Source: Acidimicrobiaceae bacterium (GTDB lineage Bacteria; Actinomycetota; Acidimicrobiia; Acidimicrobiales; RAAP-2). Taken from it: a stretch of DNA of 11,030 bases. How positions within the stretch are numbered: the stretch's first letter is position 1; every line of letters begins with the position of its first letter. The DNA lies in assembly GCA_003151555.1 (NCBI GenBank), contig PLXU01000022.1:1-11030 (forward strand), given 5' to 3'. A model generated the notes under the pieces. It was not told the origin of the DNA. It made no database searches and was given only the letters and a program-made list of their open reading frames with translations. Position numbers and translations under genes: made by a program. Positions 6,889-11,030 of the stretch are shown here, piece after piece.

Positions 6889-6895
6889 AGTACCC

Positions 6896-7501
6896 ATGGC
6901 TCGCCGACCACTGCGCACACCTTCCCTACGAATTGGGCCTGCGGTCCTGGGCGCCACGCTCGAGATCCTCAATGAGGAGGGGACGGACGGTCTTACTGTT
7001 CGAGCAATTGCTAAGCGGGCAAAAGTCGCACCTATGACCATCTATAACCACTTCAATGGAAAGAACGGGCTGTTGGAGATCATTTGGACCGAAGGCTTCT
7101 CAAACCTTCAACGGGCCCTCACCATTGAGAGCGATGACCCGCCGCGCGACCTCTTCGCTTCCGCGCTCGCCTATCGGACATTCGCCCTCGAAAATCGAGC
7201 GCACTACACCGTAATGTTCGTACATCACTTTGAAGGTTTCGAACCTTCAGTCGCCGCCACACAACTCGCGGTCGAGACCTTTCACGTACTCGTGAATCAC
7301 GTGCAACGCTGCCAGACGGTCGGACTTTTCGAAGGCTATTCAGCCACGAATACGGCCCAGATGATGTGGTCCGCGTGCCACGGCTACGTGTCCCTCGAGA
7401 TAACGTCGGTAAATTTTTCTAGTGATTTCGAAGCGACGTTCCGCAGTCTGATTACGGGACTGCTGCGGGGCTTAGGCCCCTCGTCGACAAGCCCTTTGTG
7501 A
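6896..7501 (+). CDS. TetR-family transcriptional repressor with WHG-type C-terminal domain
   Basis: A 201-residue repressor. The N-terminal helix-turn-helix runs from GPAVLGATLEILNEEG (14-29) through LTVRAIAKRAKVAPMTIYNH (33-52), with TIYNHFNGKNGLL the characteristic recognition-helix end of TetR proteins. The ligand-binding part (about 65-195) contains WSACHGYVSLEI at 158-169, the W-x3-HG mark of the WHG (TetR_C_33-like) domain. It should repress itself and the divergent MFS pump through the 40-bp operator and let go on binding a small molecule, likely a pump substrate. The ATG at 6896 was chosen because it follows the operator and -10 box and because the helix-turn-helix begins where expected; the open frame extends upstream through the operator, but that part is not coding. 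The last 50 bp overlap the converging sulfatase-like gene. Confidence 0.92.
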   Translation: MARRPLRTPSLRIGPAVLGATLEILNEEGTDGLTVRAIAKRAKVAPMTIYNHFNGKNGLLEIIWTEGFSNLQRALTIESDDPPRDLFASALAYRTFALENRAHYTVMFVHHFEGFEPSVAATQLAVETFHVLVNHVQRCQTVGLFEGYSATNTAQMMWSACHGYVSLEITSVNFSSDFEATFRSLITGLLRGLGPSSTSPL

Positions 7502-8936
7502 ACCGAGCGGGCCAGCGACCTTTTCGTTGAGAACCGAGCAGCATATCGGTGAGATCGCGACCTAGGTGTTCTTGGCGCCACACCAACTGCTCTTGTGCAG
7601 CGAGCAAAATCCGATCGCTATCGACGCATTCGGTTCGCCAGGTCGGGTCAGCCTTCACATCAAAACACTTGAACTCTCCGTCGCCAAACTGAACGTAGCC
7701 CACATCATCGCTGACCGATACAGCGAGATTATGAGTCCCGAGTCGCTGATCGGGCGACCAATCAAAATCGTGTTGGCGGATCCAATCCTTGCGAAAGTCC
7801 CACTCATAGTGTGCGGCGCTGCGCCACCCTTGTGGTTCACCGGCCATCAACGAACTCAGTGACCGACCGTCACACTGAGCTGGCAACTCCAGACCCAAGG
7901 CGTCACACAACGTGGGCAACAAATCCACGTTTTCGCTGAATGCGTTGATCGATTTGCCGGCCAATCCTGAGCGGGGATCCCTCCACAGCCCCAGCACGTG
8001 GTAACTCTGAGGGAAAAAGCCAAGTTTCTGGATTAAGCCGTGATCTCCGAGCTGATCGCCGTGATCGGAAGTTATAACCACGAGCGTGTCGTCCCATTCG
8101 CCGCGCGCCTCAATCGCGCCAACCATTCGGCCGAGCTGAAAATCAATCTCGCTTATCATTCCGTAGTATTGCGCGCGCAAGTATCGCATTTGGTCGATAT
8201 CGGTGGGCGCCGCTCGCGCGCGCAGGCGAAGCGAGTACTCGTGGATACGATGACGGAATTCTGGGCCCACGGGGGCAATCGGCAGGTCCACGTCCGCGGG
8301 GTCGTACATCTTGGAGAACTCCCCCGCCGCCGCGTACGGCGGGTGCGGACGCAGGTAACTCAGATGTGCGAACCAGCCGCCGTCTTGATGCTCTAGCCAC
8401 TCCATAAACCGCGTAGTGAGAAACCCGCTGAGCGAATCCTCGGCCGGTCGTTCGGGCTCGCCGATGAGCAGCGGTATCCAACCACTCGCTACCTCGTAAC
8501 CCTTTGCGCGCAAGTACTGAAACCAACCGGCCTGACTCTCCGGCAGGTAGAGGCCCACGGAGAAGCCGGGCAGAATTCCTTCGTAATAATCCAAGCGCGG
8601 GTCATCGTCGCCATCGGCTTGGTCGGGGTCCAGACCTTGATCGGTGTAACCAAACAGGGTCGGGTTGTAGCCGGCCCGACGGGCCACCAGGGCGACATTG
8701 TCCAAACCCGCGGGCAAAGGAGTGCCGTTCATCACCACGCGATTGTTCATCTGGTAGGTGCCCGTGTAGAGCGCGGCACGACCGGGCGCGCAGGGCGCGG
8801 ACTGCGAGAAGTGTCGTTCCAGGCGAACGCCTTCGCGCGCGATGCGGTCGAGGGTTGGCGTTTTCACGAGCGGATGACCGGCGGCACCAAAGGAATCGCC
8901 CCGAAACTGATCGAGGGTTATGAACAGCACGTTCAC
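7452..8936 (-). CDS. Sulfatase / phosphonate monoester hydrolase-like enzyme (alkaline phosphatase superfamily)
   Basis: A 494-residue hydrolase of sulfate or phosphonate/phosphate esters. NVLFITLDQFRGD at 2-14 supplies the first metal Asp. C49-A-P-G-R53 is the CxPxR sulfatase signature whose Cys is converted to formylglycine by a formylglycine-generating enzyme (not in this window). RPHPPY (His198), SDHGDQLGDHG (Asp291, His292) and QKLG (Lys304) complete the metal and substrate ligands. The MNNRVVMNGTPLP and GYNPTLFGYT segments, and a C-terminal part with HYEWDFRKDW, recall the phosphonate monoester hydrolases of Rhizobium and Burkholderia more than lysosomal-type arylsulfatases. There is no signal peptide, so it is probably cytosolic. 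GTG 8936 overlaps the stop of the upstream esterase gene (GTGA). Odd: the stretch after Lys304, where relatives have a conserved Arg-x-Pro, reads YHVLGLW here. Choline-sulfatase-like activity is an alternative. Confidence 0.88.
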   Translation of the reverse strand: MNVLFITLDQFRGDSFGAAGHPLVKTPTLDRIAREGVRLERHFSQSAPCAPGRAALYTGTYQMNNRVVMNGTPLPAGLDNVALVARRAGYNPTLFGYTDQGLDPDQADGDDDPRLDYYEGILPGFSVGLYLPESQAGWFQYLRAKGYEVASGWIPLLIGEPERPAEDSLSGFLTTRFMEWLEHQDGGWFAHLSYLRPHPPYAAAGEFSKMYDPADVDLPIAPVGPEFRHRIHEYSLRLRARAAPTDIDQMRYLRAQYYGMISEIDFQLGRMVGAIEARGEWDDTLVVITSDHGDQLGDHGLIQKLGFFPQSYHVLGLWRDPRSGLAGKSINAFSENVDLLPTLCDALGLELPAQCDGRSLSSLMAGEPQGWRSAAHYEWDFRKDWIRQHDFDWSPDQRLGTHNLAVSVSDDVGYVQFGDGEFKCFDVKADPTWRTECVDSDRILLAAQEQLVWRQEHLGRDLTDMLLGSQRKGRWPARFTKGLSTRGLSPAAVP

Positions 8937-9871
8937 AACGAAGCGTGCTCCACGTAACGGTGCATATGTTGCGCGAGGTCATCAACTATTTCGAGGGTTT
9001 CGGGTACCAGCGAGGCCAAGTCCAAGAAGCCGTGCACCATGTCCATGGCCTCGAGTAGTTCCACCCGCACGCCGAAGTGCTCCAGCAGTCCGGCGTAGGC
9101 AACTCCCTCGTCGCGCAAGGGATCGCACTGAGCCACGACCACGATCGCTGGCGGCGCTCCGGTCAGATCGTCGAACATCAGCGGCGTGATCCGAGGGTCG
9201 GTGTGATCGCGCCAATCCCCCAAATACTGGGCGTAGTCGTAGCGAAGGTGGTCGAGTTCTAACAAGTAGCCGGTGGCGTACGTGTGCGCCGACTGCGTCA
9301 CCACTTCGGGTCCCAGAGTGGGATAGATCAAAACTTGGGCCGCGATGGCAAGGTTTTCGCTGCGGGTGAGGGCCGACGCCACGGCCACCAGCGCCGCGCC
9401 GGCCGAATCACCCATCACGATCAACTCGGCGTCAGCATTTGCGAAGTCCGAGATGTGGGCCGACACGAATCTGATGACGTCAACCGCATCATCAACGCTG
9501 GCCGGGAACGTGTGCTCCGGGGCCAGGCGATAGTCCACGGCCAAGAACCGCATACCGGTGTCGGCGCAGAGACGTCGACAGAGCGCGTCGTGGGTTTCCA
9601 AATCTCCCAGCACGAAGCAACCCCCGTGGAAGAACAGCACCAGCGCTTTCCCTTCGTCACGAAGTGGCACGTACATCCGCGTACCGAGCGAACGGTCCTC
9701 GAGAGTTATTTCGTTGTCCACTACCTCGGCCACCGCTTCGGGTTCGCCGCGCATCGACGTGGCCTCGGTGCGAAACGACGCACGTCGCTCGCTCACGCTA
9801 AGGGTTGAGGGGTGGGGCGCAGGATTCTCCAGGGCGGCGCGAACGTAGGACTCAAGTGCTGGATGTACCAT
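8933..9871 (-). CDS. Alpha/beta hydrolase, hormone-sensitive-lipase (HSL) family esterase
   Basis: A 312-residue carboxylester hydrolase of the HSL group. Numbered from ATG 9871, FFHGGCFVLGD (80-90) carries the HGG oxyanion-hole motif, GDSAG (154-158) the nucleophile Ser156, CDPLRDEG the catalytic Asp250, and MVHGF the catalytic His280; the triad is complete. VDYRLAPEHTFPA at about 112-124 is another family hallmark. There is no signal peptide or membrane anchor, so it is cytosolic. The start at 9871 follows a perfect AAAGGAGG site with 5 nt spacing; the upstream GTG-type start at 9931 is rejected. Its stop codon overlaps the GTG of the sulfatase-like gene, so the two hydrolases form a translationally coupled operon and may act on one compound bearing two kinds of ester, or on the same class of compounds in turn. 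Substrate is inference; short-chain acyl esters are usual. Confidence 0.92.
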   Translation of the reverse strand: MVHPALESYVRAALENPAPHPSTLSVSERRASFRTEATSMRGEPEAVAEVVDNEITLEDRSLGTRMYVPLRDEGKALVLFFHGGCFVLGDLETHDALCRRLCADTGMRFLAVDYRLAPEHTFPASVDDAVDVIRFVSAHISDFANADAELIVMGDSAGAALVAVASALTRSENLAIAAQVLIYPTLGPEVVTQSAHTYATGYLLELDHLRYDYAQYLGDWRDHTDPRITPLMFDDLTGAPPAIVVVAQCDPLRDEGVAYAGLLEHFGVRVELLEAMDMVHGFLDLASLVPETLEIVDDLAQHMHRYVEHASL

Positions 9872-9876
9872 CGCCA

Positions 9877-9884
9877 CCTCCTTT
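9877..9884 (-). promoter_or_regulatory. Strong ribosome binding site of the esterase gene
   Basis: AAAGGAGG on the minus strand, 5 nt before ATG 9871, is the best Shine-Dalgarno in the window. It fixes the start and rules out the 20-residue N-terminal extension that the frame would allow. Confidence 0.85.
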
Positions 9885-9889
9885 CGCGA

Positions 9890-9895
9890 AGCATA
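9890..9895 (-). promoter_or_regulatory. Tentative -10 box of the esterase/sulfatase operon
   Basis: TATGCT on the minus strand shares four of six bases with TATAAT and lies 5 nt upstream of the ribosome binding site, which would give a very short leader. No -35 element is convincing. The rest of the 218-bp divergent gap (9872-10089) holds only a small GTACAGTAC palindrome (9945-9953) and no gene I can support. Confidence 0.2.
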
Positions 9896-10089
9896 ACGGG
9901 CCGAAAGGTGGAGCAGCAGCCTCGTAAACACCGCCGATCACGGCGTACAGTACCTGGTGTGCGAAACGAACGCGTCACTCAGAACATGCGCGAAGACCGA
10001 GGCTTCTGCGGCCCAACGCAAACTCTCGGTAGCGCGGTCGTGCGAGACACCCCGCACCCGCGCTACCTGGTGCCCGGACTACGGTCCTC

Positions 10090-11030
10090 GTGAGTCTCAA
10101 CGACCGAGTGAGCGCATCACTCAATCAAGTCACCGCCCACCCTTACGCCGTTATCGCCGGTGAACTGATCCGGTTTCGTGTTGACGCCAATGACGACCTC
10201 ATCGCAGGCGTCGTGCGCGCCGTGATCGCCGAAGGCGAGGCGGGTTGCGAGGCGTTCCGCCAAGGTCTCGGAATTGAGGAGGCGGACACGGTGCGCCTTT
10301 TCGCCATGCGCCGTGTACTCCATGGACGACGACAGTCGTCGTTGGGCCCTCTCTACGAAGCACTCGACGGGTTTGCTCTCCTTCCCTCACTCGACGACGT
10401 GCCATGGAACTCGTGGCTCAAAGCGGCCCTGTTCGTTGCTCGCACACTCGGCGGCAACTTCGACATGATCAGCAATCGGTTTGGCGACGTCGCCAACGAC
10501 GATGCGGCGCAACGCTACGACGTCGCCATGGAGTCGATGAACCGCGTGGACGAACTTTCACAATGCCGCCTCGCGGAAGTACAGACCAATTACGGCATCG
10601 GATTTGTGGAGATTCTCGTCTTTCGCGACACGAAGACCCGCAGTTTTTACGCCCCCGCGACCTTGGGTAGTAACCAAATTCAATACGACCCGGCGACCAA
10701 TTTGGCCCAGCTCGCGGTGAGCCTGGCCGACGCCCTGGACGCCACGGGTTCGGTCGTAACCGGTCCGATCTGCCAGGACCAATTGGCCGCGTCGTTCTTC
10801 TCGATGACCACGCCCGGTTCCTACGTACCAACCACGGGCTGCTTGAGTTTCGTCACTGACGAGGTAAGTGGCCGTGGGTCCTTCACCGCTTTGGTCGCGG
10901 AACTTCCCGACGACACCGATGACGATGACTATGACGATGACTACACCGATGACGATCCAGAAACCGATACCGATTCCGAGACCTTGGTGCAAGGGGCGAT
11001 CGACACCGACCAGCAGGTGGCCGCCTGCGA
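10090..11030 (+). CDS. Unrecognised protein with Asp-rich tract, 3' end cut by window
   Basis: An open frame of 313 codons that runs off the window edge. I do not recognise the family. GTG 10090 is the first possible start after an in-frame TAG at 10030. No good Shine-Dalgarno precedes it; a TACGGT box at 10080-10085 lies 4 nt before it, so a leaderless start is possible. Residues about 1-230 look like an ordinary soluble, mixed alpha/beta protein with no signal peptide or long hydrophobic segment: an Ala/Val/Glu-rich opening (PYAVIAGELIRFRVDANDDL at 18-37), a Trp pair in DVPWNSWLKAALF, and a segment YGIGFVEILVFRDTKTRSFY near 171-190. Residues 274-297 form an acidic tract of Asp, Thr and Tyr. 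Steady GC-rich third positions and no stop in 941 bases support coding. The opposite-strand frame here, with an Ile/Val-rich stretch, is only the complement of the Asp codons. Confidence 0.75.
   Translation, partial: MSLNDRVSASLNQVTAHPYAVIAGELIRFRVDANDDLIAGVVRAVIAEGEAGCEAFRQGLGIEEADTVRLFAMRRVLHGRRQSSLGPLYEALDGFALLPSLDDVPWNSWLKAALFVARTLGGNFDMISNRFGDVANDDAAQRYDVAMESMNRVDELSQCRLAEVQTNYGIGFVEILVFRDTKTRSFYAPATLGSNQIQYDPATNLAQLAVSLADALDATGSVVTGPICQDQLAASFFSMTTPGSYVPTTGCLSFVTDEVSGRGSFTALVAELPDDTDDDDYDDDYTDDDPETDTDSETLVQGAIDTDQQVAAC
10909..10980 (+). repeat. Asp-rich low-complexity tract built of GATGAC-like hexamers
   Basis: Twenty-four codons inside the unrecognised gene encode 13 Asp plus Thr, Tyr, Glu, Pro and Ser. 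At DNA level the core is a degenerate tandem of GATGAC units with TAT/TAC interruptions, the sort of array that grows and shrinks by strand slippage. The protein segment is probably disordered and could bind cations or act as a linker. Confidence 0.7.

Noticed and set aside
6731..6895. N-terminal extension of the TetR frame through the operator
   Set aside because: It would encode the palindrome as protein and overlap the MFS gene; the TetR helix-turn-helix fits a start at 6896.
9872..9931. Twenty-residue N-terminal extension of the esterase
   Set aside because: The perfect AAAGGAGG site 5 nt before ATG 9871 decides the start.
9945..10072. Repeat of TACCTGGTG at 9951 and 10064 and a GTACAGTAC palindrome in the divergent gap
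   Set aside because: Nine-base matches are too short to support a functional repeat without comparison.
9957..10163. Short plus-strand frame in the gap before the unrecognised protein
   Set aside because: No ribosome binding site, Arg/Ser/Thr-rich composition, and overlap with the longer frame starting at 10090.
10558..10992. Opposite-strand frame with an Ile/Val-rich stretch resembling a membrane segment
   Set aside because: The hydrophobic run is just the reverse complement of the GATGAC Asp repeat in the forward gene; the rest has no motif.
1..11030. Mobile element, CRISPR, toxin-antitoxin, phage defence or tRNA genes
   Set aside because: I looked on both strands for terminal repeats, direct-repeat arrays, cloverleaf-like segments and typical small gene pairs and saw none.

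Overview
The window is a stretch of GC-rich bacterial chromosome (roughly 60% G+C by eye). The protein families, codon use, an Asp-rich hypothetical protein and apparent leaderless starts (a TANNNT box 6-7 nt before the ATG) suggest an actinobacterium, perhaps of the Acidimicrobiia type. This placement is inference, because no rRNA or other marker gene is present. I see no tRNA, CRISPR array, insertion sequence or integrase, and the region reads as ordinary chromosome with accessory metabolic genes.

Layout, left to right. 1-918 (+) is the 3' part of a nitronate monooxygenase-like flavoprotein. 982-1431 (+) is a Fur-family metalloregulator. After a 22-bp perfect palindrome come an ABC-2 exporter ATPase (1522-2445) and its permease (2438-3223), overlapping by 8 nt. 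3268-3957 (+) is a nitroreductase-family flavoprotein, meeting tail to tail a CaiB/BaiF family III CoA-transferase (3962-5119, -). Next is a divergent regulator/efflux pair: a DHA2-type MFS drug transporter (5284-6837, -, TTG start) and a TetR repressor (6896-7501, +). They share a 58-bp intergenic region almost filled by a 40-bp double-dyad operator. The TetR 3' end overlaps by 50 bp the 3' end of a sulfatase/phosphonate monoester hydrolase-like gene (7452-8936, -). That gene is coupled through a GTGA overlap to an upstream HSL-family alpha/beta hydrolase (8933-9871, -). The window closes with an open frame on the + strand (10090 to the edge) encoding a protein I do not recognise, with an Asp-rich tract.

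How the genes fit together. Three modules are visible. The first is a Fur regulator beside an ABC-2 exporter, though regulation of one by the other is unproven. The second is an autoregulated TetR/MFS efflux switch, the best supported regulatory unit here. The third is a two-gene ester-hydrolysis operon, carboxylester hydrolase plus sulfate or phosphonate ester hydrolase. The NMO, nitroreductase and CoA-transferase genes add a flavour of xenobiotic or unusual-acid catabolism, but nothing ties them to one pathway. I did not find a clearly new multigene system. The most distinctive items are the two-dimer operator, the coupled hydrolase pair and the unrecognised terminal protein.
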